This document shows, in pieces, positions 1 through 11,082 of a DNA stretch of 47,751 nucleotides. The notes below the pieces were generated by a model that was not told the origin of the DNA, searched no databases, and saw only the letters and a program-made list of their open reading frames with translations. A program made the translations under genes and the position numbers. Source of the stretch: UBA1732 sp045114235 (lineage in GTDB: Bacteria > Verrucomicrobiota > Lentisphaeria > Victivallales > UBA1829). The stretch covers positions 1 to 47,751 of the forward strand of contig JBGUKB010000128.1 in the NCBI GenBank assembly GCA_045114235.1, written 5' to 3'. Position 1 is the stretch's first letter. The number at the start of each line of letters is the position of its first letter.

Positions 1-2
1 TC

Positions 3-1541
3 ATGGAGATGAACGTATCGCTGGAGCTCCGCCGGGCGGCGTTCAACCACCTCCAGACGCTGTCGTTTTCGTTCTTCAACCGGAACATCGTCGGGTACAT
101 CCATTCGCGCGTCATGAGCGACACGGAGCGCATTTCCTCGCTGGTGTCGTGGCACGTGATGGAGGCTGTCTGGACCGTGATCTTCATGTTCGGCGCGCTC
201 GTCATCATGTTCTCCATCCACTGGAAGCTTGCCCTTGGCGTGAGCCTGGTCCTGCCGGCCGCGGCGCTCGTGATCGTGGTCTTCCAGCGGGCGCTTTTCC
301 ATGTCAACAAAAAAATCCGCGAGCTCAATTCGCGCATCACGGGGGATTTCAACGAGGGCATCACGGGGGCGCGCACGATCAAGACGCTGGTCGCCGCCGA
401 CCGCATCTGCGACGATTTCATGAACGACACGCACGAGATGAAACGCACGTCCATCCTCGGGATGCACTACCGTTCGCTGTTCACCGCCACGGTGTCGTTC
501 GCATCCTCGCTCGCGCTCGCGATCGTGCTGTGGCGCGGCGGCCTGCTGTCGCGCGAGGGCGTGATGGAGATCGGCACGCTGTCCGTGTTCATGTCCTATG
601 CCATCAGCATGATGGAGCCGTTCTTCTGGATCTCGTCCGCGGTGTCCGAGCTGATCGCGGCGCAGGTCAATATCGAACGGTTCTCGCGCCTCGTGAACAC
701 CGCGTCGGACGTGGCTGACACGCCGGAGGTCACGGCGAAGTACGGTGACGCGTTCCATCCGAAACGCGAAAACTGGGAGCCGCTGCACGGCGACGTGGAG
801 TTCCGCGACGTGTCGTTCCGCTACCCCGACGGCGACGAGACGATCTTCGAACATTTCAACCTGAAAGTCCCGCAGGGATCGAGCGTGGCGCTGGTCGGCG
901 AGACGGGCGCCGGGAAATCCACGCTCGTGAACCTCGTATGCCGGTTCTTCGAACCGACCGCCGGGCAGGTCCTGATCGACGGACGCGACGTGCACGAACG
1001 CTCCCAGCTCTGGCTGCACAGCCACATCGGATATGTCCTGCAGACCCCGTACCTCTTCTCCGGCACCGTCCGCGAAAACCTCCTGTACGGCAACCCGGAC
1101 GCCACGGAGGAGCAGATCGCGCTCGCGGTCAAACGGGTTTCCGCCGACCGGGTGATCGCGCGCATGGGGAAGGGCCTGGACAGCCAGGTCGGTGAATGCG
1201 GCGACCTGCTCTCCACCGGCGAAAAACAGCTGATCTCGTTCGCGCGCGCCATCCTCGCCGACCCGCGGATCCTGGTGCTGGACGAGGCGACGTCTTCGGT
1301 CGACACCGTGACCGAAAAGATGATCCAGGATGCCATCGGCGAGGTCACGCGGGGCCGCACCTCGTTCGTCATCGCGCACCGGCTCTCCACGATCCGCAAT
1401 GCCGACATGATCCTGGTCATGAAGGACGGACGCGTGGTGGAACACGGCACGCACGGTGAGCTGATGCGCGCCCGCGGGTATTACCATTCGCTGTACACGA
1501 AGCAGTTCGAACTTGAGGCCGTGAAAGACCTGTCCGTCTGA
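3..1541 (+). CDS. ABC exporter, fused permease-ATPase, 5' truncated by the window
   Basis: Half-transporter of the MsbA/LmrA type: an inner-membrane permease domain (visible residues about 1-220) followed by a nucleotide-binding domain. Seen: Walker A GETGAGKST near residue 299, Q-loop in YVLQTPYLFSGTVREN, a signature written LSTGEKQ instead of LSGGQ, Walker B ILVLDEATSSVD and H-loop IAHRLSTI. The visible part is 512 aa against the usual 570-620 for the family, and the first membrane helices are missing, so the true start lies left of the window; the ATG at base 3 is probably internal. Such exporters work as homo- or heterodimers and move lipids, drugs or peptides outward. A partner half-transporter could lie just upstream. 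The substrate cannot be read from sequence. galU follows under its own promoter. Confidence 0.93.
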   Translation: MEMNVSLELRRAAFNHLQTLSFSFFNRNIVGYIHSRVMSDTERISSLVSWHVMEAVWTVIFMFGALVIMFSIHWKLALGVSLVLPAAALVIVVFQRALFHVNKKIRELNSRITGDFNEGITGARTIKTLVAADRICDDFMNDTHEMKRTSILGMHYRSLFTATVSFASSLALAIVLWRGGLLSREGVMEIGTLSVFMSYAISMMEPFFWISSAVSELIAAQVNIERFSRLVNTASDVADTPEVTAKYGDAFHPKRENWEPLHGDVEFRDVSFRYPDGDETIFEHFNLKVPQGSSVALVGETGAGKSTLVNLVCRFFEPTAGQVLIDGRDVHERSQLWLHSHIGYVLQTPYLFSGTVRENLLYGNPDATEEQIALAVKRVSADRVIARMGKGLDSQVGECGDLLSTGEKQLISFARAILADPRILVLDEATSSVDTVTEKMIQDAIGEVTRGRTSFVIAHRLSTIRNADMILVMKDGRVVEHGTHGELMRARGYYHSLYTKQFELEAVKDLSV

Positions 1542-1591
1542 TCCGGCGGGCGGTCAGTTTATCGAATAAACTGAAAAGTCGTGCTTCCGGG

Positions 1592-1620
1592 TTGCATTTC
1601 ACGGTTTTTCAGTGTATATT
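1592..1620 (+). promoter_or_regulatory. Predicted sigma70-type promoter of galU
   Basis: -35 TTGCAT at 1592-1597, exactly 17 bases, -10 TATATT at 1615-1620, about 60 bases before the galU start. The same TTGCAT-17 layout recurs at 41,248-41,276 (reverse strand) and 41,376-41,404, which strengthens the call. An AGGAG ribosome site precedes the galU ATG by 7 bases. Confidence 0.7.
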
Positions 1621-1680
1621 TTTTCCTCATAGTCGCTGTTTATGTGACGATTCTTCATCGTTTTCAACAGGAGTTCAGAT

Positions 1681-2553
1681 ATGAAACCCATCCGGAAAGC
1701 CGTGATCCCCGCGGCCGGCTTCGGCACCCGGTTCCTGCCGTTTACCAAGGCGGTCCCGAAAGAACTCGTGCCCGTGGTCGACAAACCCGTCATCCAATAT
1801 GTGCTGGAAGAGGCAGCGGCGTCCGGCATCACCGAGGCCGCCGTGATCGTGAGCGACGGCAAGGACGCGATCCGGCATCATTTCGCCCCGGTCCCGGCGC
1901 TGTACGAACGCCTGCGGCACGACGGCAAGAACGACCTGCTCGAGTCGCTCGAGGCCATCGACGGCATGATGCATTTGACTTATATCACCCAGACCGAACT
2001 GAAGGGCCTCGGCGACGCCGTCCTCCGCGCGGAGGAATTCGTCGGCGGCGAACCGTTCGCGATCCTGCTCGGCGACACCGTGACCACGTCGTCGTGCGGC
2101 GTCCCGGTGACGCGCCAGCTGATCGACGCGGCGATGCGTGCGGACGGCTCCGTGACCGCGCTCGAACGCGTCCCGAAGTCCCTGACGAAGCGCTACGGCG
2201 TAATCGACGGCACGGACGAGGGCGACGGCCTGTTCCGCGTGAAGACGTTCGTGGAGAAGCCCGCGCCGGAGGAAGCCCCGTCCAACCTCGCCATCGCCAG
2301 CCGTTACGTGATGACGCCGGAGATATTCGGGTTCCTGCGCAGCGGCAAGCCCGGCAAGGGGGGCGAGATCCAGCTCACGGACGCCATGCGCGCGCTGTGC
2401 GCCGTCCAGCCGATGTTCGGACTGGAATTTCGCGGACGCCGCCACGACATCGGCAGCAAGCTCGATTTCGTGAAAGCCACGCTTGAATTCGCGCTCGCCC
2501 GACCGGAATTCCACGACGCGCTCGCCGACTGGCTCAAAGGACTTGAAGCATGA
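1681..2553 (+). CDS. galU: UTP-glucose-1-phosphate uridylyltransferase
   Basis: Cytoplasmic enzyme making UDP-glucose from UTP and glucose-1-phosphate, the precursor for LPS/capsule sugars and for UDP-galactose and UDP-glucuronate. The 290-aa length is typical of bacterial GalU. The N-terminal nucleotide-binding loop AAGFGTRFLP and the following PKELVPVVDKPVIQY are the family hallmarks; LLGDTV near residue 123 is the metal/sugar-phosphate segment and VEKP near residue 191 the conserved late motif. The ATG has AGGAG 7 bases upstream and a clear promoter. The stop overlaps the next start (ATGA), so it is translationally coupled to a membrane protein that probably uses activated sugars. Related thymidylyltransferases (RmlA) are shorter in the N-terminal motif, so GalU is preferred. 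Confidence 0.93.
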   Translation: MKPIRKAVIPAAGFGTRFLPFTKAVPKELVPVVDKPVIQYVLEEAAASGITEAAVIVSDGKDAIRHHFAPVPALYERLRHDGKNDLLESLEAIDGMMHLTYITQTELKGLGDAVLRAEEFVGGEPFAILLGDTVTTSSCGVPVTRQLIDAAMRADGSVTALERVPKSLTKRYGVIDGTDEGDGLFRVKTFVEKPAPEEAPSNLAIASRYVMTPEIFGFLRSGKPGKGGEIQLTDAMRALCAVQPMFGLEFRGRRHDIGSKLDFVKATLEFALARPEFHDALADWLKGLEA

Positions 2554-4157
2554 CATCCCCGGCGGGATTCCCGGCGAAACTGCGCGATACGGTCCGGCGG
2601 CTCGATCCGCTCCCGGATCCCGCCCGGCCGCTGTTCCGCCCGGCGCCCGCCGAACTCATTCTCTGGCTCCTCTTCGCCGCCGTCACGCTGGTGATGGTAT
2701 GGTATCACGAACCGTGGCGCGACGAGGCGCAGGGGTTTGTGGTGGTCCGCGACAACACGCTCCCCGGCCTCATCCGCCACATGCGCGTCGAAAGCCAGTT
2801 CCTCGTCTGGTATCTCTTCACCTGGCCGTTCGTCCGGCTCTTCGGGATGTCCATTTTCGGCGTGGCGCTGATGCACTGGGCGTTGACGTGTTCCACGGCG
2901 TACCTGATCGTGCGGCGCGCGCCGTTCCGGTTCCTCACGCGGGCGGCGCTGATCTTCGGCGTGCTGTTCGCGTTCGAGTTCACCGTGGTCGCGCGGCATT
3001 ACGCGGCCGGCGTCTTCCTGTTCACGGTCCTGCTGATGAACTGGCGCGAACGCTTCCGGCATCCGATTCTGTACGCGTGCGGGATCGCGCTCTGCGCCTC
3101 TGCCAATCTGCCCGTCTGGGCGTGTCTGGGCGGCCTGTGCTGCACGATCGGCTATGAGGTGGCCGTGCGCCGTCTCTGGTCGCGCCGGATCTTCGTCTCC
3201 ATGCTGATCTGCGTTTTCGGGTTCGCGCTGGCGCTGGCGAGCATTTTCAACGGGCACGGATTCGGGTCGCCCTATGTGGGAAAGCGCGGCGGCGAGCTGG
3301 CGGAGAAGGCGGTGTTCGAACGGCTTCAGACCGCGTTCGATGCGATTTCGAACATGGTCTACCTGCCTGTCTGGGTGTGCGTCGTTTGCCTCGTGCTTGG
3401 TGCGCTGTATTTCCTTCGGAAATCCGTTCCCGCGTTCATCTGCTTCCTGATGTCCGTGGGCCTGATGGTCTCGCTCCAACTCGTCGGCGGGTTCCACTCT
3501 ATGCGGCATATCGGATTCATGCTGATCGGGATGGTCGCCGCGTGCTGGGTCGCCGCCGTGGACGATACGCCCGGACTTGATGCCCGGTTCCGACTTCCCG
3601 CGCGGGCGTCGGCATGTCTGGACATCGCCGCGGGCTGCGCCGCCGCGCTGGTCCTGTCGCTTCAGGCGTTCGTCACGCCATTTTTCGCGCTGTGCGAGGT
3701 GCTGTATCCGTTTTCGCACGGGCACGCCGCCGCGAACTTCATCCGCGACAATATCCCGGAGGACGTCCCGATGTTCTGCTTCACGGCGCGGTCGAACGTC
3801 TCGGTCCTGCCGTGGCTGCCGGGGCGGAAGTTCTTCATCTTCGACCGGGGGGAATACGGCACGTTCTCGAAATGGGGGCGCGCGTTCGGGCAGTCCATGA
3901 AGGATATGGCGGACGGGGCCGCCGCCCGGCTCGAACCCTCGCAGCCGTACGGGCTCTTCGTGGTTTCGACGAACGAGGATCCGAATATCTTCCCGCCGAA
4001 CATGATCCTGCTGTACGATTCGCGCAGGAACGAGCGTCCCGTGTGGGGACCGTATGAGGAGGAATTTCTCGTGCTTGCCGTCGTCCGCGACGAAGACGTC
4101 GAATTCTACCGTTCGAAGATGCCGCGCAGACCGTCAAGGTTCATGCAGGGGCTCTGA
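2550..4157 (+). CDS. Polytopic membrane protein, GT-C glycosyltransferase-like
   Basis: 535 aa with about ten hydrophobic segments. The first predicted periplasmic loop carries HEPWRDEAQ (about residues 53-61) followed by a stretch in which the next helix begins with QFLVWYLFTWPF. An acidic pair in the first loop, before an LP-R-rich segment, is the usual active-site arrangement of GT-C/ArnT-PMT-like enzymes, which transfer sugars from polyprenyl phosphate carriers. The C-terminal soluble part (about residues 390-530) has no motif I recognise. The start overlaps the galU stop by 4 bases, so the two are co-translated; UDP-glucose supply by GalU fits a glycosylation role. The gene ends 6 bases from the convergent GH30 gene with no visible terminator. 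Family assignment is by motif only. Confidence 0.65.
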   Translation: MTSPAGFPAKLRDTVRRLDPLPDPARPLFRPAPAELILWLLFAAVTLVMVWYHEPWRDEAQGFVVVRDNTLPGLIRHMRVESQFLVWYLFTWPFVRLFGMSIFGVALMHWALTCSTAYLIVRRAPFRFLTRAALIFGVLFAFEFTVVARHYAAGVFLFTVLLMNWRERFRHPILYACGIALCASANLPVWACLGGLCCTIGYEVAVRRLWSRRIFVSMLICVFGFALALASIFNGHGFGSPYVGKRGGELAEKAVFERLQTAFDAISNMVYLPVWVCVVCLVLGALYFLRKSVPAFICFLMSVGLMVSLQLVGGFHSMRHIGFMLIGMVAACWVAAVDDTPGLDARFRLPARASACLDIAAGCAAALVLSLQAFVTPFFALCEVLYPFSHGHAAANFIRDNIPEDVPMFCFTARSNVSVLPWLPGRKFFIFDRGEYGTFSKWGRAFGQSMKDMADGAAARLEPSQPYGLFVVSTNEDPNIFPPNMILLYDSRRNERPVWGPYEEEFLVLAVVRDEDVEFYRSKMPRRPSRFMQGL

Positions 4158-4163
4158 GCTGGT

Positions 4164-5651
4164 TTAGTCTTCAACAAATGTCTGGAAGGAATGCGGCGCG
4201 AGCGTCGTTTCCAGATATTTTTCGCCGAGCTTGAGCGTCAGGCGGCGTTCCGCGTTCGCGCGGTTGCCCGCCACGGCCACGTATTTCCCGGCGGGATTCC
4301 TGAAGACCATCACGGGCGTCTCTTCCGTGCGTCCGCCATATGCGCCGAGCAGCTTCGTCCCGGCGGTCACGAAGTGGCTGTAATGCTTCACGGCGTAGTA
4401 TTCGGGCGTGAGCGTGGCGGTCTTCGCCTGCGAATCCACGCGGATCAGGGCGTTCTGCTTCCAGCCCCAGGCGCTCTCCCCCCGGTCGCACAGGATCACG
4501 TTCCAGAACGTGTATTCCTCGCAGCCCTTGCCGAGGTAGTCGTTGATGATGCCGAATGTGTGCTCCGCCGCGCGCCAGTCGAACGTGCCGCTGCCGCATT
4601 CGCTCTCCGTCTGCACGACCTTGAGGTGCGGATATTTGTTGCGGACCTGAGGAATGATCTGCGAACCTTCCCACTGGAATCCCAGCCCAATGAAAATGTC
4701 CTTGCCCTTCATGGCGTCGTCGGACAGGATGCCGTCGACTTCTTCGAACCGGTTCGTGTTGAACGTGCCGAGGTAGAGCTCCACGCCGGGGCATTTGTCC
4801 TTCAGCGCGGGGGCGAGGTATTCGGCGTTGAAGAGCGCGGCGCCGTGCGGAGTCCACGGGCAGCCGGGGTAGGGCGTGTAACTGTAGGCTTCGTTCTGGT
4901 ACATCACGCGCCTGATCGGGATGCCCTCCTTCGCATATTCGCCGATGTAGCGGCAGAAATAATCCGCGTACGCCTTCAGGTAGCGCGGGTCCTGGATCAT
5001 GAAGTCCTCCCCGGCGGGCCAGTCGGGGAACCTGTCGCGGCGCATCTGCCGCCGGTCGGATTTCCGGTGCAGCAGGTAGTTGATGCGCGAATCCATCTTG
5101 TTGTACTGGCTGCTCTGGACCGGGTAGTCCTGGTTGATCTTCATCCAGGCGGGCGGGGACCACGGGGAACACCAGAACCAGAGGTCCGGATTGTATTTCT
5201 GCGCGGCGTGGATGTACGGAATCAGAGCGGATTTGTCGCGCGTCATGTCGAAATACACGAGGTCGAAATCGCCCGCCACCTCGCTGGCGCTGTACCAGCT
5301 GCGGGCGTAGTCGTTCGCCCCGAGCGAGAGGCGTCCGTGCGTGTACTTCAGGTCGCCGTCCGGCGAAAAGATGCGTTTCAGCAGCTCGGCCTGCTTTTCC
5401 TCCGGCAGGACCTGAAGCGCGTCCCAGCCGAGTTCGTTGAAGCACGTGCCCCAGCCCTTGAACGTCATAATGGATTCATCGCCGGTCACGATAACGAGCG
5501 GCTGGCCCTCGGCTTTTTCCGAGGCGGAGATGGCGCTTCCCTTCCAGAAATCGCCGTTCGTGCTGGTGTAACGGGTGAACGTCTGGGCGAAAGACGAGGC
5601 GCCGATCAGCGCCAGGGCGGCGACTCCGAGGTGTTTCAGGATATGTGTCAT
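4164..5651 (-). CDS. Secreted glycoside hydrolase family 30 enzyme
   Basis: 495 aa. Residues 1-22 form a Sec signal peptide with a likely cut after SSFA. The body is a GH30 (beta/alpha)8 barrel plus a C-terminal beta domain: GWGTCFNELGW near the start of the barrel, SPWSPPAWMK, the acid/base Glu in YQNEA (E254) and the nucleophile Glu in VVQTESECGSG (E349). GH30 enzymes are retaining beta-glycosidases (glucosylceramidase, beta-1,6-glucanase, beta-glucosidase, xylanase). The non-xylanase branch is suggested by the QTE nucleophile context, but the substrate is not readable. The product should be periplasmic or secreted. It has its own promoter in the gap after the rluA-like gene, and AAGGA lies about 10 bases before the ATG. 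Confidence 0.88.
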   Translation of the reverse strand: MTHILKHLGVAALALIGASSFAQTFTRYTSTNGDFWKGSAISASEKAEGQPLVIVTGDESIMTFKGWGTCFNELGWDALQVLPEEKQAELLKRIFSPDGDLKYTHGRLSLGANDYARSWYSASEVAGDFDLVYFDMTRDKSALIPYIHAAQKYNPDLWFWCSPWSPPAWMKINQDYPVQSSQYNKMDSRINYLLHRKSDRRQMRRDRFPDWPAGEDFMIQDPRYLKAYADYFCRYIGEYAKEGIPIRRVMYQNEAYSYTPYPGCPWTPHGAALFNAEYLAPALKDKCPGVELYLGTFNTNRFEEVDGILSDDAMKGKDIFIGLGFQWEGSQIIPQVRNKYPHLKVVQTESECGSGTFDWRAAEHTFGIINDYLGKGCEEYTFWNVILCDRGESAWGWKQNALIRVDSQAKTATLTPEYYAVKHYSHFVTAGTKLLGAYGGRTEETPVMVFRNPAGKYVAVAGNRANAERRLTLKLGEKYLETTLAPHSFQTFVED

Positions 5652-5704
5652 GGGGCGGTTTTCCTTTCCGTGATTCGGGCTTGTTATGAGGTGATTGCTG
5701 ATTC

Positions 5705-5733
5705 AATGTAGCATATCTTTTCCAGTTTTTCAA
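5705..5733 (-). promoter_or_regulatory. Predicted promoter of the GH30 gene
   Basis: Reading the reverse strand: -35 TTGAAA (complement of 5728-5733), 17 bases, -10 TACATT (complement of 5705-5710), about 55 bases before the GH30 ATG. It separates this gene from the upstream translation-related operon. Confidence 0.6.
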
Positions 5734-5770
5734 GCGGCGGACATGCTTTCTCCGTGTTTTCGTTTGCAGT

Positions 5771-6742
5771 TCAAAAGCCGAATTCGGCACGGGGAAACGG
5801 CGATTCGAAGCGGAGAAGTTCCCCGGTGAACGGATGCCGGAACTCCAGCACGGCGGCATGGAGCGCCTGTCGTTCAAATCGGAGCCGGGCGAGATCGTCT
5901 TCATTCAGATCCTGAGACTTTATCTTCAGGAAAAGGCGTTCGTCCTGACCATAGAGCTTATCCCCGGCGAGCGGGAACCCGAGCGAAAACAACGTGGCGC
6001 GCACCTGATGCTGACGGCCCGTTCCGAGGATGGCGCGGACCAGCGTCATATCCGGCGGCACATGCGATTCTTCGATGAGGTCGGTCACGGCGGTTTCGGC
6101 GTCCGGATCGAGGCGCGCGGCGTCGGCTTCCGGCGAGTCCGCGAAGACGAACCGCTTTTTCTTGCGGACCGCGCTGGTCCGGTCGTGGACGAGGTATCCC
6201 TCCGCATGGACGCGTCCGCGGAACTCCCCGTTCACGAGCGCGAGGTATTCCTTATGAACGGATGTATTGCCGTTGTCCATAGCGGCCGCTGCCCGGCGCG
6301 TGCGCGCGGCGATGACCAGCCCGGAGGTCTCGCGGTCGAGCCGGTGCACGAAACGGATCTCGCCGTAGCGTGTGCCGACGAGGTGCCAGAGCGTGTGACG
6401 GAAGAACGGGCCGGTCGGGTGCATGCACAGGTTTCCGGGCTTGTCGATGACCAGCAGGTCGCCGTCCTCGAAAACCACATGATAATTGAGCTCGGCGTCC
6501 GGTTCGGGCGTTTCCGGCGGATAGTAGCCCACGCGGTCATGGCACTTCAAGGTCGCGCCGGGGAGGGAGGGAAGGTCGTTCACGGTCACAAGTCCGGCTT
6601 CGATCGCCCGGATCCAGCCCGCGCGGTCGAATCTGCTGAAATGCGCGGCAAGGTAATCGGGGAGAGCGGCGCCGTCCTCCGCCTCGGGAACGTGGCTGTA
6701 GAGCTGACGGCGTGCGAGCTTGTCTGCGAAACTTCTGCCCAT
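5771..6742 (-). CDS. RluA-family pseudouridine synthase
   Basis: 323 aa. An N-terminal S4-like segment (about residues 25-75) is followed by the catalytic RluA fold. HRLDRETSG contains the catalytic Asp (D136), and DLLVIDKPGNLCMHPTG is the usual opening of the domain. The late motif TGRQHQVRATL near residue 243 is the conserved RNA-binding part. The enzyme converts specific uridines in 23S rRNA or tRNA to pseudouridine; which site (RluA, RluC, RluD or TruC type) cannot be decided from one sequence. The ATG has GGGGG about 7 bases upstream. It lies 23 bases after the ABC-F gene, as the last member of the long reverse-strand RNA/ribosome operon. Confidence 0.9.
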   Translation of the reverse strand: MGRSFADKLARRQLYSHVPEAEDGAALPDYLAAHFSRFDRAGWIRAIEAGLVTVNDLPSLPGATLKCHDRVGYYPPETPEPDAELNYHVVFEDGDLLVIDKPGNLCMHPTGPFFRHTLWHLVGTRYGEIRFVHRLDRETSGLVIAARTRRAAAAMDNGNTSVHKEYLALVNGEFRGRVHAEGYLVHDRTSAVRKKKRFVFADSPEADAARLDPDAETAVTDLIEESHVPPDMTLVRAILGTGRQHQVRATLFSLGFPLAGDKLYGQDERLFLKIKSQDLNEDDLARLRFERQALHAAVLEFRHPFTGELLRFESPFPRAEFGF

Positions 6743-6765
6743 GTCTGCCCCCGTGTTTGTTCGGC

Positions 6766-8646
<1,881 letters not shown>

Positions 8647-8653
8647 GTTCCGC

Positions 8654-10291
8654 TCAGTTTCCGAAATCCGCCTCGATCGCGTCCCACTCGTCCTCGATGT
8701 CCTCGATGCGCTGTTCGAACGCCTCGAGTTCGGGGCCCTCCGGCAGGTCCGCCTGGTTGTTCAGCAGCGCGAGCGTGTCGATGAGGGCGCGGTGGAAATG
8801 CTTCACGCGCGTGACGAACCGTCTGGTCCGGTCTTCGTCCGCGCCGGAGAGGATGGCGCGCGTCAGGGCGATGCGTGCGTTATCGAGTTCGATCAGACGG
8901 GCGCGGATGGGGGCTTTCGCCTCGTCCTCGCCGGGGTGGTAGATCTCGTTGCAGGCTTCCCAGTTCTCGTCGAGGAAGTTCAGGAACGCCACTTCCTGCG
9001 TGTCGTCGGCGAAATCGTGTTCGATGAGGCCGAGGATGGACGCGCGGTAGGAATTGAAGTCCAGGCCGTTCGCGATGGCGTCGAGCGTGAACGCGTAAAG
9101 TTCAATATAGCCGATCGGGGCGTTCACGTCGGACAGGATCGCGTCCAGCGAGTCGAGGTGCCCGGATGAGGCGGAGAAATCGCTCGCGGAGAGTCCGGGG
9201 ACCGGATCGCCGTCCCGCGGCGCGCCGTCGCGGTGTTCCCCGTGCATGACGTCGTGCTCGTGCGCGCCGTGGCCGTGATGATGCCCGCAGGAGCAGGAAT
9301 CGCCGTGCTCATGGTCGTGTTCATGCTCGTGCTCGTGTTTGTCATGCGCGGAATGAGCGTCCGCGCCGGGCTCGTTGGTCTCGTCGACGGGCACGATCAT
9401 GGTCTCGCCGTCCTGGTTGCTGAGCGTGACCTCAATCATGTTCCGGTGGAATTCATCGAACGACACGCGCGGGTGCATGAGAAGGTCATTTCCGTCGCAG
9501 TACGCGCAGAAGAACCCTGCGGCGAGCTGTTCGGTGATCGTGATGTAGTCGTAGTTGCGGTGCCAGACGTCGATCAGCGCCGCCTCGAACTGCTCGATCC
9601 ATTCGATCTTGTCGGCGTTGGACGCGTCGAGCTCGGCGGGCCGGTATTCGAGGGAGAATCTGCCGTATTCCGCGTCTTCGACCGTGACGACGAGGAAATC
9701 GCCGAACCGGAAATTGGTCTGCATGTAGAACGCGCTCAGGTCGAACGCTGGGACTTCGAGCACGGCGTTCCGGATGTTCTTCGCGGAGCGCATCCGCAGG
9801 TAGTTGTCGTGGGACTCCGCCGCGAAGGCGTCGATCATGCCGCCGTGCCCGAGCAGGAGATAGTACGGCGCGAGCTTGGCGAAGTCGCTGCGGACCGCCG
9901 TGAACTCGACGGGGTTCTTTGCGCCGGGCGTGTAGAGCTCGAATTCGTCGGAGGAAAGCTCGCACGGGTTGAACGCCTCGAAGCGGTCGCCCGGCAGCAG
10001 GATGCCGTCTGCGAGCTCGAAATCGGACGGGGCGATCTTGAAGCGTGCGCCGTTGAAGAACTTCGTGCGGAGGGCGCAGTGCCCATCCTGCTCGAAAACC
10101 CTGTGGTCGTCCTTCAGCATGGTGCGGACGCGTTCGAGCAGGTCCTTCTCCTGACCCGCGTCGCACGGGATGCCGTCGGCAATGGTCCGCGCGGCTTCGT
10201 CGAGCTCGAAGCAGCCGCGCGTTTTGCCTTCCGCGTAATCGGTCAGCGCCTTGTCGAACTGTTCATGCTGGGCGTTGTTCAGATAAAGCAT
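8654..10291 (-). CDS. Unknown protein with a His-rich internal segment
   Basis: 545 aa from the ATG at 10,291, which has AGGGGG 8 bases upstream; an in-frame earlier start at 10,327 would overlap the end of truB and has no such site. I do not recognise the family. It is acidic, with no signal peptide or membrane segment, so probably cytoplasmic. About residues 313-355 (nt 9228-9355) are dense in His, Asp, Glu and contain CSCGHHHGHG, a likely metal-binding or flexible stretch. After it comes a helical, acidic domain ending in a coiled-coil-like tail. It sits between truB and the ABC-F gene in the nusA operon, so a role linked to translation or RNA is possible, by position only. Confidence 0.75.
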   Translation of the reverse strand: MLYLNNAQHEQFDKALTDYAEGKTRGCFELDEAARTIADGIPCDAGQEKDLLERVRTMLKDDHRVFEQDGHCALRTKFFNGARFKIAPSDFELADGILLPGDRFEAFNPCELSSDEFELYTPGAKNPVEFTAVRSDFAKLAPYYLLLGHGGMIDAFAAESHDNYLRMRSAKNIRNAVLEVPAFDLSAFYMQTNFRFGDFLVVTVEDAEYGRFSLEYRPAELDASNADKIEWIEQFEAALIDVWHRNYDYITITEQLAAGFFCAYCDGNDLLMHPRVSFDEFHRNMIEVTLSNQDGETMIVPVDETNEPGADAHSAHDKHEHEHEHDHEHGDSCSCGHHHGHGAHEHDVMHGEHRDGAPRDGDPVPGLSASDFSASSGHLDSLDAILSDVNAPIGYIELYAFTLDAIANGLDFNSYRASILGLIEHDFADDTQEVAFLNFLDENWEACNEIYHPGEDEAKAPIRARLIELDNARIALTRAILSGADEDRTRRFVTRVKHFHRALIDTLALLNNQADLPEGPELEAFEQRIEDIEDEWDAIEADFGN

Positions 10292-10323
10292 AGTCGTGTC
10301 CCCCTGAAATGAATTGCGCCCCG

Positions 10324-11082
10324 TCAAAACGCGAACTTGGGCATTTTGGAGAGTTTGTTGAAGAGGAAATCGTTGATGGCGGCCTTCAGCTCTTCCTGCT
10401 CCCAGGTCTTCACCGTCTCGATGTCTACGGCGTCCTTCAGCTCGAAATCGCCGCTTCTGAGGCGGTTCAGGCGGTAGAGCGCCGCACCGCAGCCGAGCAC
10501 GTCGCCGATGTCCGCGCAGAGCGTGCGGATGTAGGTCCCCTTGGAGCAGGCGACCTCGAAATCGACGTACGGGAGGTCAAATTTCTTGAACGTGATGGAG
10601 TGGATCGTGATGGGCTTCGGCTCGCGCTGGACCTCGACGCCCTTGCGCGCGAGGTCGTACAGGCGTTCGCCGTTGTGCTTCACGGCGGACACCATCGGTG
10701 GCGTCTGCATGATGTCGCCCTGGAACTTCAGGAACGCCTCGCGGACCTGTTCGACCGTGAGGTGCGACGTGTCCGTCGTGCTGAGGACGGTGCCGTCCAT
10801 GTCCTGCGAATCGGTGCGCGTGCCGAGGAGCGCGGTGCCCTCGTAGACTTTGTCCTCGCCGGAGAATTTCTGGCTGAACTTGGTGAACTTGCCGAACACG
10901 ACGACGAGCAGGCCGGTGGCGGCGGGGTCGAGCGTGCCGCAATGGCCGACCTTCACTGCGTTGAATCGCGCGCGGAAGAACCCGACGACGTCGTGGCTGG
11001 TCCATCCTTTCGGCTTGTTGACGAGGAGGATGCCGTTCTGGGTGAAGGGCGGCAACCTGTGGCGTTTGGGGTCATATTTCAT
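10324..11082 (-). CDS. truB: tRNA pseudouridine-55 synthase TruB
   Basis: 252 aa. Makes pseudouridine 55 in the T-loop of tRNAs and acts as a tRNA-folding chaperone. Motifs: GILLVNKPKGWTSHDVV at the N-terminus, the catalytic loop GHCGTLDPAATGLL with the active Asp (D52; Cys replaces the usual Thr in GHTGTLD), TPPMVSAVKHNGERLYDLAR, and CSKGTYIRTLCADIG. The length is at the short end of the family: the C-terminal PUA-like extension is largely absent. The start overlaps the end of the DHH phosphoesterase gene by 11 bases, so the two are coupled. The order rbfA-nrnA-truB is conserved in many bacteria. Confidence 0.95.
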   Translation of the reverse strand: MKYDPKRHRLPPFTQNGILLVNKPKGWTSHDVVGFFRARFNAVKVGHCGTLDPAATGLLVVVFGKFTKFSQKFSGEDKVYEGTALLGTRTDSQDMDGTVLSTTDTSHLTVEQVREAFLKFQGDIMQTPPMVSAVKHNGERLYDLARKGVEVQREPKPITIHSITFKKFDLPYVDFEVACSKGTYIRTLCADIGDVLGCGAALYRLNRLRSGDFELKDAVDIETVKTWEQEELKAAINDFLFNKLSKMPKFAF

